From Hydractinia symbiolongicarpus (lineage: Eukaryota > Cnidaria > Hydrozoa > Anthoathecata > Hydractiniidae), in contig NC_079878.1 of NCBI RefSeq assembly GCF_029227915.1, positions 20,609,501 to 20,673,500 of the forward strand: 64,000 bases of DNA, written 5' to 3'. The notes below the pieces were generated by a model. It saw nothing but the letters and a program-made list of their open reading frames with translations, searched no databases and had not been told where the DNA came from. Numbering within the stretch: position 1 is the first letter of the stretch; the number at the start of each line of letters is the position of its first letter. The position numbers were made by a program, and so were the translations under genes. Shown here piece by piece: positions 1 to 12,529 of this stretch.

Positions 1-649
1 AAGAATATCAATGGCGAAAGCCTTGTATAGTATATACATTTTAAAAAAAGCTGCAGTTAAAAAATAATAATTTAATATAGAGTGAAAACTGTCTATGGCG
101 GACACCATGGGGACCTTAAAAAAGTGTCCCATATACAGAGGCGTCATAAGGGTTTGTTCTAAATTGATGAGATATCAGGAAAGGTGAAATGGGATGCAGT
201 TAATTCAGGATTTAAGATGTTATATTTTAAAGGCTATGGAAAGACTGGAGAATAAGAAAAATCAAAGATTTTGCTTTGTCTTAGCAAAGACAATTTAATT
301 TTCTTTTACTTAAAATGTATACATTTTTTAACAATCGTCATCTAGGTCAGGAAATTCAATGTAGGTGTTGTCCTACAAATTCTATTTATTCCCGACCGCG
401 TGAAAAATCAATCACTTTTAGAAACTTCCCACGGTTATTCATAACCAGTTTGCCTTTATTATTTTTTTATCCACGCCCTGTGTTGGGTTCGTATAAAGAA
501 TATTTTAGAAAGGGACGGGTTAATAACTTGGATACTTGTCAATAAATACAATATACACAATCTCACAAAACAAAAGCTTGTCGAGAATTTTAATTTACTG
601 GCAGGAACATTTAAATCAAAATTATAGGGTCTACAGGGAAACTTCACTT
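1..649. other. intergenic, no gene seen
   Basis: AT-rich sequence with short open frames on both strands that show no recognisable family, no credible splice signals and no codon bias. I see no gene here. Confidence 0.5.
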
Positions 650-1010
650 TAAATGGTCGATAAGGCTCGTGGTGAAAAAATCCACTTACGCAGAAGAACA
701 ACAAAAATTTAAAAAATCCGTTATTTGAATTTTGATAACGTGTAAGCAATAAGCAGTTCCAACAGAAATTTCTTTAGCAAAGTAAAAAATATGCCGTTGT
801 TTCCAAGGTTTAGAGTTTAAAACGCTGATCAAGATGATGGGATGGGATCGTGTACTTTTAACAAACGATTAAGGAGATACAAGGGCAAGCCCCCTAAGTA
901 CAAATTTTTTTTTCAGAAATTAGTATACCCGTTGCCTTTATCGTATACATCTTCAAACGCTGATCAGGAAAATTTATAAGCTTTTAAAATTGTACTACGG
1001 CATATTTTTT
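650..1010 (+). repeat. dispersed repeat family, copy A
   Basis: This stretch aligns by eye with 10256-10620. Shared blocks in the same order are GTCGATAAggCTCGTGG, TTATTTGAATTTT, GAGTTTAAAaCGCTGATCAA, GTATACCCGTTGCCTT and a second AACGCTGATCA block. The two CGCTGATCA blocks suggest an internal duplication of roughly 150-170 bases. No coding capacity is seen, so it is probably a non-autonomous element. The class is unknown. Confidence 0.6.
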
Positions 1011-1275
1011 GTTTTGTCAGAATTTTTTTAAATAAATTCTCCAACATAGATCAACTCCAGGCCCTGGGATCGAGATTAGGATCAATGGCATAAAAATATA
1101 TGAGCGGTACTAGAATGTTTTCTTTCCCCTAAACTTTACTCAATTAAGGTAAGCACCCACGAAGACTTGGGTGGACTGACTTAGGTGGGTGAAAAGAGGG
1201 CATTTATTTGGAGGAGGGGGCTTAATCGAGGATACACGACGGTAACGTAGGTCTACCAAAAGGAATGATGTTATT

Positions 1276-1578
1276 TTACATACACTGTGATAAGATGAAG
1301 TGTCTTATTTCTTGAATAAGATTTTCTCCAACTTTATTGATGTTGATCATTGAATTCTTATTTATTAATATTTTTTCAGAAGGAATTTTAAAAAGTAACA
1401 GAGCAAGGGTATCAGCATCATCTAAGATACAATAACCAAATGTTTCAGCGGTATTCAGAATTATCCCGCGTCTGTTTTTTTTGTAATTCTTGCAGTATGT
1501 TGGTTTTGAAAGTTCAGTTGAAAAACCAGTGATTAGATTTCTTACATTTGTGGCTTGCAGAAGATTATCTGAACCCAT
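1276..1578 (-). CDS. unrecognised open frame, possible terminal exon or relic
   Basis: An open frame on the minus strand runs without a stop from about 1668 to the stop at 1276; the first Met is at 1578, giving 100 aa. The part ending FGYCILDDADTLALLLFKIP has a protein-like composition. It could be the last exon of a gene, a fragment of a transposon protein, or chance in AT-rich DNA. No start context, family or flanking exon supports it, and it lies downstream of the EFHB stop on the same strand. I do not recognise it. Confidence 0.2.
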   Translation of the reverse strand: MGSDNLLQATNVRNLITGFSTELSKPTYCKNYKKNRRGIILNTAETFGYCILDDADTLALLLFKIPSEKILINKNSMININKVGENLIQEIRHFILSQCM

Positions 1579-1668
1579 TGATTTTTGATGCCTAAGCCTT
1601 TTCAGTTCTTTATCATCACAAATATTTGTGATACATGCATTTAAATTTCATACGTTGCTAATGACGGT

Positions 1669-2298
1669 TTTGACGTAGTTGACACTAGAGATAGTTGCAT
1701 GAATAATTTGAGAACAAAGCAGCATCGCCCCGCCGTTTATTTTCGTGCTTTGATATAGGGTTCACGCGAAAAAGAAAGAAAATTTTTAATTCGAGGTTAG
1801 AGGTTAGAACGATTGACTTAACTAGGAACATCGTTTTCATATTTAGTAGAAAATCGTATGTACCAATTCTTTAGTTCTGGAAACATTGCATTATTCTAAT
1901 CTTTAAAACACAAGCGAAAACAACTTTGGGATTGGTTTTTATATTTAAAATTGAATGTACAAAAAAGCAGATCGAATAGACAATTCGCTCGTGCGTAACG
2001 TGGACAAAGCAGCACGCAGAGACCAATATAATATCAAGTAAATTTAAAAGAAAATAATAGATATTAAAATTTACAAAAATCAAAACTTTAAGGAGAATTA
2101 TATGTATAGCATTGATATGGGACAAATCCTCGAAATAGCTAAGCTTTTTACCGAGTTGGTTTTATACTGGACTGTCAAATTTCTCTCTTTCAATATATAC
2201 ATGGAGCACTGTACACAATATTGAAAAAAATCCAAAATTTGCAAAGAATTAAAAATTTATATTAAATACTAAAAAATTCACATCTTTGTTGCAAATTC
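1669..2298. other. EFHB 3' flank, nothing else seen
   Basis: This AT-rich stretch follows the EFHB stop codon on the minus strand and should hold its 3' UTR. I see no canonical AATAAA close to the stop on that strand and no other gene. Confidence 0.4.
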
Positions 2299-5200
2299 TC
2301 AAGACGTCAGCACCTGAAAAGAAAGAAAGAATAAAAATATTGAACATACGAACGGGTGGATGAATGAATGCATGAATGAATTAAATAAATAAATGAATGA
2401 ATGATTAAACGAAGGAATGAAATAATAAATAGACGAATAATGTTTAAAAGGTCAAAACAATATAAACAAAGAAAAAACAAATATAAAAAAGTAGCATTAT
2501 AAATAATAAAAGATGTAAAAGTTTAAATGAAAAAGAAAAAGAAAAAAAATAATAATAATATGTTACCTCTTGTCGTGTTGGAGCCTTTACAATCTTATCG
2601 GTATGGAACTTATTGTAAATTTTTGGTTTATTGTTTAGCATATTTTGAATGATATCTCCAAGATTGTTTGATTCTGTTTCGTTATTATTGTTCGCCTAAC
2701 AATTAATGAAAAACTTATTTAATGCGAAAGCAAAATCAAAGGAGAATAAAAAATTTCTTATATTTTCAATACAGACAAAATCAACAGAAACCTGTATTAT
2801 AAAAATTCAGGTTTGCAGCCCGACGGGATGTGGTGAAAATTAATAATTGAGAATGGGGGTTTTCTAGAGTGAGAGTAGAAAAACAATGCGATACACACTT
2901 TCTGATATTCCTCAGCAACTTTCTCATCCAAAACATTTCGAAAGGTTTCTACAGACACCTAAAAATAAGAAAATAAATATTTAAAAATATCACCTTTGCG
3001 TTTATTTTTGTATCAACGTATTCAAACAGAGATGGTGTAGTCATAGTGTATTCGACATGTAATCAAAAGGTCGCAGGTTTAAGTCCTTACTTCGAAGCAC
3101 TTTGAATCGTTTTTGACAGCCCATTCAGAGCCTTCTCCTGACCGTGAATTGACTTCCGTGACAGACAAGGAATCAATAGCAATACTTTACGTAACCATAC
3201 CTTTACAGTTACAGTCAGAATATAGGAAGGCTCTTACTTAATCACGTAGCTACTAAATTAAGCATAACTAATATCTCTGTACCTGTCCGCCAGGGCTGCC
3301 AGTTCGCACTTCTTTCCACAGATCTTGAAATACCTCATTGGTCATCTCGACACCGATGCTGTCAAGTATTCGTTTCATTTCACATGGGTCGCGACTCTTG
3401 AAAAAGTCTTCTTCATAAACACCATAATTGGAGTATATCGACGGGTTGATCAATCCGTATGAGTCGGACTCGTCGCCGTAATTCTAAAACAATAGTTATT
3501 AATGCCCATCAGTGCCGGCCTCAGAGAGCTTTCTTTAAAGTAATTATCAAAATAAAAATCCAAAAAAGAGACGGGAGCTATTTATAAGCATAACATGGAT
3601 ATGAGATTCCTTGGCGTAACTTCTTCTTGAAAATTAAGATTCATAGTTCTGTTTCGGATTTAGGACAGTCGAGTGTGCCGATTTTAACTTCAATTGACTA
3701 AGATTTCAACTTCAATTGACTAAGATTGCATTTTACTTTCCCCGCAAATATGAAAAGAAAAGCTCTTTCCTACAAAATCTCACTTCCATGTTTTTAAAAG
3801 TTTAAATACATTTCTCACTATTTTCTCTATTCTCTGCTTACCGTGTTGTTTCCAATTCTTCGTATTCTTGGTGCGGGGAGATCACTTCGAATAGTGGGTA
3901 TTCCATACGGCCTTAAATCTGAAAAACGAAAAATATGGTTTTAGTTTTCGTATACGATAGACAGAAACAAACATATGCAGGCAAATTTTTAGTTTTTTCA
4001 GAAGATACAAGAATTATACCAATAGACAGAAACATCGCCCTCGCAAAACACGAAATTTTAAGTCACATTTTTTTTGTTAACGATTATTTGTTAGCATTTA
4101 TTTCCCTATCTGAGTAAGTACATCAAGAGGAAACGTTATTTAATATTGGACAAAAAACCCTGACCTTTTGTGTAATTATTGAGCACGTTGCCATTGATTA
4201 AAGATGCTGACGTGGCATAATCACTTGCTGACTTGTCAACTTGTTTGCTTAACACAGCCAGTCCTTCAGTAGATGGTTCATCTGGGATCATACCAGACTG
4301 CTTCGCTTCGCGGAGGATTTTAGCTTCGTATATGTCCTCCTCCTCGGTGCTATTGTTAAATCGTTTCTGGAAACCGCTCGGCATTTTATCTTTCCAGTTT
4401 AAGAAATTTGCAAACTCGACATAGTCGATCTGCTTATCGCCGTCCATGTCACAGTATTCAAGCAGCATTTCTAATAACTCTTGTTGGACTGGAAGATTAA
4501 ACTGCTTGCAAATCTCGCGAAGTTCGTTTATGTCAATCTTTCCAGACTTGTCCTGTTATATACATAAGATATATTTAAAAAAAGTAGGAGTCGAAATAAT
4601 AAAAAACTTTGGTAAAAGATTCAAAAAGCTTTTGCTAAAAAAAAACTTTCGCGAATGATCTTTGTAGCTGATTAGAGGACATTCTCGTATTTTTTTTTTT
4701 TTTTAAGCATTTAAGATAAGTAACGGAATTGTTGCAGTTGTGTTCGATAGGTGAGTTTGCCATGTGCGCAAATTTTAATTTGGTTCGATCAGTTACAGAA
4801 CTGTGATCATCGTAGTCAAAGTCTTCCATTGTCCAAATTACCATGTCATGCCTCGTTTTGAAAAAGATCTTAGGTTACAGAAAATGAGCAAATAGTTGTA
4901 GCAGGTTGTGTTTGTCATATAATTCTGAATTTTCTGAATGGGAAAATCAGCGGCACACCAAAGAAAACAAGTACGGGATGTTCGACATGCTAATTAGAAT
5001 TTAATAACTATAGAAAAAATTTAAAATCACAACGTAAAACGTTTCTGAGTTCTGAGGAGGTAAGGGAAGGCTGCAGTAAAAAACAACAATTTGCCTATAC
5101 CTTATCATAGAATGTGAATGCAGCTTTCAAATCGTTGAAGTTGTGATAGTTAGCTTTCTTCAAATGCTGGCGTACGGCTGCTAACACACCTCTTGCTCTT

Positions 5201-8200
5201 TCCCGTCCTCTCAAAAAGCTAGCCTTGTTCCGCATGTGAATTAAGTCTCCTGCTCCACATTCGTCTGGCTTCACCATTATACCAAATGTGTGGTCCTGGT
5301 CCACCAGCATGGTGTCCTTGATGGGATCATGAACAACACCGACTTGGGGTGTATTGCGTTCACGAAAGAGGTCAACTCGTTTGGAGCTCACTGGTGCCGC
5401 CTTCTCACTAAATATAGTTACAAAGGAACCCTATAGGTGTTATAGTAAGTTGAACTATAATAATAGTCACGTGTGTTGTGTATCTAGACCTGAAGCGTAC
5501 TAGTTTTGAGAAATTTGTCTTGAGTTTATTATGGTCAACAAAATAAAGACGAAAACGTATGCATTCAAATCCATTTTTTGAAATTTTATCTAGTATGAAC
5601 ATACACCAAAAATTACGCTCCAGATTTCTTACATTTTCATCATTCAAAAAAATTATTAGCATTCATTTATTAACATATTCATATTTATTTATTTATATAT
5701 TCATATTTAGTTATTTATATTTATTTATTTATATTTTACTTTCATCGTTAAAAATGTATGCATCGCGAAAAAAGTACTCTGAAATAACAATTTTCTGTCT
5801 TTAAAAATCGATTGAGTAGAGAAATTTTCCACAACATAATAATAGCAGAAATACGGTAACGATAAAAAGGCATGGCATTAGTACTATACACACACTTATT
5901 TTATCACCACAAACTTTTGACTGATGCTCAATGTTTAATTTTCCGTATTTTACAGGCTCGACTGTTACTTCGCAGCTTCCATCAACTTGCGAAACTTGAA
6001 GTGTTTGCTTGCTTCTTCACGCTGTTGCACCAATTAATTAAGCAGGGTTTACTTGCGCTTGTTGATAAAACTTACATAACTTCTGGTACAAAGAAAAATC
6101 TAGGAAACTAATGTTTCAACAAACTATAAAGTAGGAGTCATACCTCAACGTCTCATGGAGCCACTTCAAGGTCTTCTTGGTGTTCAACCCTCTGTTATCA
6201 TGTGGTGTTTCAACACCAAAACAACTTGTGGCTGGCACACGAGACCAATTATACTTGCGATTGTAAGTTTCTCCTAAAAAAAAGTAACCAATCCATTTCG
6301 TTAGATAATGCATGTGTTAAAGAAGAAAACTTTCGCAGAGAAGAATTTCGCATACGCCAATTTTAAAATGTATTCAGAGAATTTCATTTGATAAGGCCTA
6401 TTCACTTTTCCCATAATTTTATATTTAAAACAACCACACAAAAGTTCTACAGCATAATATCCAGTTGTTAGTAGCTTTTAATTTCTTTCTTGCAAAACAC
6501 AAAGAATTGTGTGTTGATCTACAGAAGTTTCTTTAAAAACACAGCAGGCGAAATCTTTTTACATAATATATTGAATTAAACTCATAGAATTTAACAGCAT
6601 CCAATAGTACACAGAAAGATGAGTAAAATTTACATCACATACCAACAGTGTAAGCACTGTGACTCTTTTTATACAAATCCGAACCCTGAAGACTTTCATG
6701 AGCAACCTGTTGCCTGGTTTTCGAAGGATTTATCAGTTCACCAGCTGCACAATCCTTAAGTGTTGGAAGACCATATACTTGATCATTAGGTTCGGTTCCT
6801 TTTGGTAGACCAGGTCTTTGATCATGACTCCGCCCTACATTAAATCATACATAACTTCACCAGAATAAAAAAAAGCATGCTGTAAAACAGAGAATAACAC
6901 AAAGGAGAAATTTCAGGAGAAAAAAATATTATGTAGAAGATATTTTTACAAATCTGTCCTTAATCTGTCTGAAAACCTTAATTTGCCACAATAACTTTCT
7001 TGAATAAACTGGAAATACTTAGAATTACAAAAAAAAAAAATCTGCAAATTCTGATTCAAAAAAATTTAATTTCACCAAATTTAATGAGAAGTCCATTTTA
7101 ACGAAAAATTCTTTCCTTAAAGTTTCTATATATCTGAATAGTTGCTTATAATCTCTAAAAAATCATTTCATACCCAATGGAGCTCTCTTGCGACTAGCAT
7201 AAACACTATCTTCTTTTTTTTGCATCAGCCTGTATTCAAAATAACTTTTTGGTTGAGGACTTACTAGCTGACCAGCCTGAAATAAAAGAAAATCAAAATC
7301 AAATAACTTTGTCCAACAATGTACTATGTTTATGATTAGAAGTTACAAAAAAACAGAACTACTGTAATGTAAAATAAAATTTACAAAGAAAAGGTACATA
7401 CCACATATGATGGTCTAGTTGCAATGCCATGACAGAGAAGCGAAGAAATGTCAGGATCGCTATATCGTCCATAAAATATTCGAGTTTTTCCTGGCGCTGG
7501 TTGTGTTGTACATCGAAATTTATGCACTTGTTCAGGAGTACGAGGCTAAATTGGTATATATATATCTGACAGGTCAAGATACAGTATCACTTTAAATGAT
7601 TAAGCAAAAGGTTTTATCAGCAAATAATTTAAACACAAAATTAAACTAGCTTTTATTTTTAACCATGTTTAATAATTCGTTTTGTACAGCACGGCTGTTT
7701 CGCTTGGTCAAACCGCGGACAAAATTAAAATGGCTTCCATAATTTTTTTTGAAATTTTGTATTTTTATCATTTTTTAAACTATTGAAACTTTTTTGTATT
7801 GTTTTAATTTTAATGAAATAAAAAGTATTAAAACTATCTAATTTTCTCCTTTTTAAATATATAAATATGTTATACATGTGTGTTATGGATTTCGAGTTAT
7901 TTTGTCAAACAAAACACAAAAAACTAAAAAAACATTTTTGGCGAAAGTATACCATCTTTTCAACCTTGTGGCAACGCCACGGTACTAACTACGGACTGGA
8001 AAATTGGTATGGAGGGCCTGGAAACAAGAGATTCATAGTGATGCCATTTAATGTTTTGTTAGGTATGGTTTTTCCCACAAAAATTACGGTGCCCTGGTGT
8101 TTACCTTGGAATTGATTGCTCGACCCGGGAATCCTAGTTCGAAACCGAAATTTTTTGAAAATGTTGGAATAAGCGAGACAACGGTGTCTTAGCAATTTTT

Positions 8201-9696
8201 AAGCTAAAGGTTGGCAAAGCACGAGGTAAGGGACAAAACAGTAAACTACTTTATTTTGCAGGGATTTTATTATTATTTTTTTGCACCCTTGACTTTAAGA
8301 AATTGTTTTATAGCTTGCAAAACTTCAAGCGTAGCTAATTGTTACCTTTTTTATTCTTGTTTCTTCTGTTTTATATTTTCCTGTTAAGAGTATATTAGCT
8401 ATTTTTTGGTCCTACAGTTTTGCATTTTGCATCGTGTTCTGTAGCTAAGTAACTTAATACTTCTTTTTTATATTAAGTTAAGACTTTGGTGGGCTTTCTG
8501 AAGATGAAATTGTTGAAATCAAAGATGTTTATAGCTAGCTAGGTAGCTAATCTTGCCTTTATCACAAGATTGGGTGCTATTTTATACAATTTATAAAGAA
8601 AAACAAAAATGATAGCTTTGTATATATTTAATGTATAAAATAAATATACTATATTAAATAAACTATATTTTCTACTAGCATGATAAACTAGAATGTTAAA
8701 ACCGTTGACTCTGAATGACTTTTATTTAATGTATAGATGTCACATATTTGGCCCGAAAAACCTAAGGACCATCTACATTACCTTTAATGGCCTCAAAATC
8801 CAAAGTAATGTTTTTTATTAAGTTAATAAACAAACTTTAAGCATACATGAAGGCTCTAAAGGCCATTTTTCACATAGTTCTCACATATGGACAATTTCGG
8901 ACAGTAATAAAATTAAGTAATTTTCCTTCCAGATATTTACCTAACCTAAAAATCATGTTTTCCTAAATTTATTCCAGAGATATTGTGAAAGACATTCATC
9001 TATGATAAATATTCACCTATATGACATTCATCTAAATGTTAATTTTTAAGTCATTTTAAAACAGTTTGGCCTAAATTTACCAATTTCGTACAGGTGTCCA
9101 TAGAAATTTTTCTTTTAATGATATGGACAGTTTATCTAAGATTATCATTCTTTTTACAGAATATAAAAATATTATTTCGTTTTTAGATATCTTGTTTTAA
9201 CTGAAAGGGTAAATTGAATTATTTTTTCGTAACATTTTTGTGCGCCTCGAAACAGCTGTGACAGCCTAATGCGTTACCCACACAACAAAACGCTGTCAAA
9301 AGATTATAAAATGTATCACTTAATAAACATTTATATTAAACCATTGTTAGCTACTTACCTTTTCTGGCGTTTTAATACATTCTTTTGCTGTTTCACCTTG
9401 CCCAAACAATTTCCCTGCCTAAAACACACAAAAGTAAAGTTGTAAATTACACAAATACATTATAAGACAGTAGTTACCCTAATTCACACAAGTTTCCTGA
9501 ATGATAAAACACACTAATGTTGTTAGGGGGATTGCCAATTCTGTAAATTAAATAAATTTTACACAAGTTTTAAACTTACTTGATCATGGCATGATAAGTA
9601 TTTATGAACAATGAACAATACTTAGCTAGCTAGCTATATACTTACCGGTATTGTTTCAGGATTCCTATCGCGAAACCTTCCAGAGTTAGTTAGCAT
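2299..9696 (-). CDS. EFHB: EF-hand domain-containing family member B (EFHB/CFAP21)
   Basis: Thirteen coding exons: 9646-9696, 9359-9418, 7402-7545, 7174-7276, 6643-6834, 6144-6273, 5101-5407, 4165-4552, 3842-3918, 3283-3483, 2899-2958, 2567-2695 and 2299-2313. All introns are GT-AG, phases are continuous, and the product is 618 aa. It starts MLTNSGRFRDRNPETIP. Conserved EFHB blocks include RIFYGRYSDPDI (near residue 60), HGIATRPSYV and GIPTIRSDLPAPRIRRIGNN (about 463-482). Two EF-hand loops with acidic ligands lie at residues 328-339 (DKDKSGKIDINE) and 364-375 (DMDGDKQIDYVE); the first is split by an intron. EFHB is known as a protein of the inner wall of ciliary doublet microtubules and has been reported as a calcium-linked regulator. 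The last exon codes only four residues plus the stop. Vertebrate proteins have a longer N-terminus. Intron 2 is about 1.8 kb. Confidence 0.93.
2354..2412. repeat. TGAA/TAAA-type simple repeat
   Basis: Degenerate tetranucleotide run built of GAATGAAT, AAATAAAT and similar units, just downstream of the last EFHB splice site region and inside its final intron. Confidence 0.6.
3031..3240 (+). repeat. possible tRNA-derived SINE
   Basis: Inside an EFHB intron. The first 70 bases resemble a decayed tRNA: TGGTGTAGTCATAGTG near the start (A-box-like) and GGTTTAAGTCC at 3077-3087 (B-box-like), with the usual spacing. It does not fold into a full tRNA, and a unique-looking body follows. A tRNA-derived SINE is the simplest reading. 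No second copy is visible in the window. Confidence 0.35.
5650..5745. repeat. ATTT/TATTTAT low-complexity tract
   Basis: Repeated TATTTATTTAT units in the EFHB intron between exons 7 and 6. Simple sequence only. Confidence 0.6.
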
Positions 9697-10255
9697 AGTT
9701 TTTTAGTTCTTGATATAAGTTAGGATTGCTAATAGGCTTGTCTAATTTTGAAGAAGTTGCTAAACTAAAGTCAAATCTACTCGACTGTTCATTTTCAGAT
9801 CATGGCGTGTGATTGTGATTACTCCATATTGTGTTGTCCATGACAACGTTTATCAATTCCCGGTATTCTAGTTCCGGTTAACCCGTAGTAGAATTCAGCT
9901 TATTCGGATTTCAGACTAAACACTACCAAATATGGCAGACTGTACTGCGACGCATCTATGTTGTGTAGCTAGCTAGTTAGCTAGATGTAGTTTAATTTTT
10001 TCTAGTTTTTGTGGCATTAAATTTCAAGAAAAGATGTTTTTTGCATCGTATCAGCTATATATTCTGTCAATTTTTCAACATTTTAATTTAAGCTGTGTAC
10101 ACAAATATTACTGCACCTCACCCTCCTCTCTGCCCCTAATTGCCATTGCAAAAACTATCCATCCCTCTCACTCTGAAGACTCGCTAGGTTTTTGGAGTTG
10201 CTAGGTTACGTGTAAGTTAGCCATATTGTTTTAAAATGTCTCTTATTATTAAATT
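9697..10255. other. EFHB upstream region
   Basis: This stretch lies 5' of the EFHB start codon and must contain its promoter. It has short CTAGCTAGC-type runs near 9621-9640 and 9965-9985. No TATA box or coding exon can be assigned. The first non-coding exon of the divergent TRAK gene could also lie here or further right, but I cannot place it. Confidence 0.4.
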
Positions 10256-10992
10256 ACTAGTCGATAAAGCCCGTGGAATAATCCACTGAGGCATGATAAA
10301 AATGAAAAAGAAGCATTATTTGAATTTTTATGACGTCAGCAACCCATCCACAAAAAAAACAATTCAGAAGATTGTTTTTACGTTGTCTCTATTGTGTAGA
10401 GTTTAAAGCGCTGATCAAGAAAATGTATGTAATCATGTGCTTTTGATGAATGGTTAATGAGATATAAGAGTTTAAAAATTTTGCTGACGTCAGCAAAGTC
10501 CCCCATAAAAGTACAAAAAATTTTTCTTTCAAAATTTGTATACCCGTTGCCTTCATGTTATAGATCTTGAAACGCTGATCAAGAAAATGTATAGGATCGC
10601 GTATTTTTGACAAACGGTTGCAGAGATATTAGGGTTTGAAGGTTTTTTGGTGACGTCATCAACCGGTCCATTCCGAAACGGATTCGGTGACCCAGGTTTG
10701 GGAAAGTTACCCAAATTGGTCCCAGGTGGTCCCTAGTTACCTACGCAAGAGATGACGTCAGTTATTTCCACCCATTTCCAAGTTATTTAGCCTTAAATTT
10801 AAAAGTGCAATGCAATGGCTTCACTAATCTTAATATACTTTCCTTTGACGTCAATATTGCTTTAACGTCAAAGTTTGCTAATTTACAGAACAAATTTTTA
10901 GGCGATATTTTATAGACTTTATCAAAGAAATTTTATCCACTTTGCAAAAGTGACAGACAGACACACGGAACTGGCTTATTATTATAAGAGAT
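10256..10992 (+). repeat. dispersed repeat family, copy B (longest)
   Basis: Starts ACTAGTCGATAAAGCCCGTGG at about 10255 and ends near CAGACAGACACACGG followed by TTATTATTATAAGAGAT at about 10992. It contains two related blocks (GTTTAAAGCGCTGATCAAGA and TTGAAACGCTGATCAAGAAA) separated by GACGTCAGCAAAGTCCCCC. The start motif and the terminal GACAGACA..TATTATA motif recur in shorter copies at 12302-12480 and, inverted, at 58660-58795. No open frame of note; probably a non-autonomous mobile element. Confidence 0.6.
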
Positions 10993-11412
10993 TGGCCTTG
11001 GTTATTATCATAAGATTTTAAAGCCAAAACACTTTTGAGGAAAATGAGTGGCATTTAATTTTTGGATTATTCAGCAAAAATTATTTGCGAAAAAGAAGTT
11101 TTAAATGCCATATGATTATTAGAACAGGACTTATTGTTTATAATTTAAAGTCTTTAAATTTTATAAGAGTTAGACTGTCCTATTCAACAGTTTCACTGCA
11201 GTTGTGTCTTTTCTTTATAATATACATGAAATGTTTGGAAGAGGGTGTCGATAAGCCTCAAACGCCCACATATATATGGAGGAGTTTGGGCGACTTTTCA
11301 AATGATATTGGCGGTTGACCCCCGAAACCTCTGACACTTTCCCAAACTCGTCCTGGAACATTCCCGAAATGCAATTCCTCATATGTTTGGCTACTAATAG
11401 AGCATGTAATTA
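10993..11412. other. intergenic, no gene seen
   Basis: AT-rich sequence between a dispersed repeat and a foldback element. An open frame at 11085-11318 has no recognisable features. Confidence 0.4.
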
Positions 11413-12158
11413 CGATGACCCCTATGGCTCACTTCTCTTCTTAATAAAAACACTTCTCCTTATAGTCAAAACACTTCTCTTCATTTCTCCAAAATCTTCT
11501 CCTCTGTTCGAAATACTTCTCTTCCAAAGTGCGAAATACTTCCCTTCAATGAACTCAAAAAATTCCCAAACCTAATTCTGGTCTGGAATATTAATTTTGA
11601 TAACTCACATTTTTAAATAAATGACTGACCACTCTCATCCCAAGGGTTTTTTGATATATAAGAGAGGCAGCGAAAATCTCTTAAGACAAGGGTGAAGCCT
11701 GATATTCCTATAAATTACATTCCTTATAAAGAAAAAGCATGTATATAGCTTCCTTGGTGGACACTACCATCATTTTGAGGACTCTGGGTAGCCATTTATT
11801 TGCCATTTATTGTGTCTTGATAAGTAAAATTACTCTCTCTGCTACTGATCTGAATTGATTTGTGATATTGTTTTAATCATGCACATGCACCGGAACTTGC
11901 TACAATATAAAGCTGTTGGTAAATTTAGCATGTGTTAGCAAAGTATACCTCTTGCGAAAAGTGAAAAAAAATATACAGACCATGACTGTAAAATTGCAGA
12001 CCAGATATTTAAATTTAGTTGTGAAGAGAAAGCTTCTAACCACATGCAGGTAATTGTTAAGTGGAAAAAAGAAGTGTGAAAATGCAGAAGAGAACTGCTT
12101 GGATCATAGAAGAGAAGTGGTTTTAAAATGGAAGAAAAGTGAGCCATAGGGGCCATCG
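11413..12158. repeat. foldback element with iterated ACTTCTC units
   Basis: The left arm (11413-11440) reads CGATGACCCCTATGGCTCAC then TTCTCTTC. The right arm (12131-12158), read on the other strand, gives CGATGGCCCCTATGGCTCAC then TTTTCTTC. Next to the left arm ACACTTCTC, ACACTTCTCTTC and ATACTTCTCTTCC units repeat; a weaker series flanks the right arm. Long inverted arms with subterminal iterations are typical of foldback-type or MITE-like elements. No transposase is seen. Confidence 0.5.
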
Positions 12159-12301
12159 TATGTAATGTATCAACTCTAACATTTGCATGTTTCCATAAAT
12201 TTTGATAATGAATTCAAATATTTTGGTCATTTTTGGTAAAAATGATCAGAAAGTTTCAAGCATGTTAACCCCAATCGGAGAATATGAATAATAGTATTAT
12301 T

Positions 12302-12480
12302 AACTAGTTGTTAGCCTGTGGAAAAATCCATGGATTCGCCCGTTCTTTAAATATACCTGTCGCAACAAATTAGATAAAAATATATCGCATTTGATATTCA
12401 TGTTTTCATAGCACGTTTTTCTAACTCAGTGGGTGATCCGCGCAGAGACAGACAAAATACGGCTATTAAGAGATATATAT
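12302..12480 (+). repeat. dispersed repeat family, short copy
   Basis: Begins AACTAGTTGTTAGCCTGTGG followed by AAAAATCC and ends near GAGACAGACAAAATACGGC then TATTAAGAGAT. Both ends match those of copy B and of the inverted copy at 58660-58795, while the middle is much shorter, as expected for an internally deleted non-autonomous element. Confidence 0.5.
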
Positions 12481-12529
12481 TAATGGATATTAATGTTTTC
12501 TAAATCTAGGTCTTTGAATCTGTTTCAGA

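Noticed and set aside
2354-2412. CRISPR-like or satellite array
   Set aside because: It is a degenerate tetranucleotide microsatellite without spacers.
3031-3104. Functional tRNA gene
   Set aside because: Only A-box and B-box-like patches are present; acceptor and D stems do not pair.
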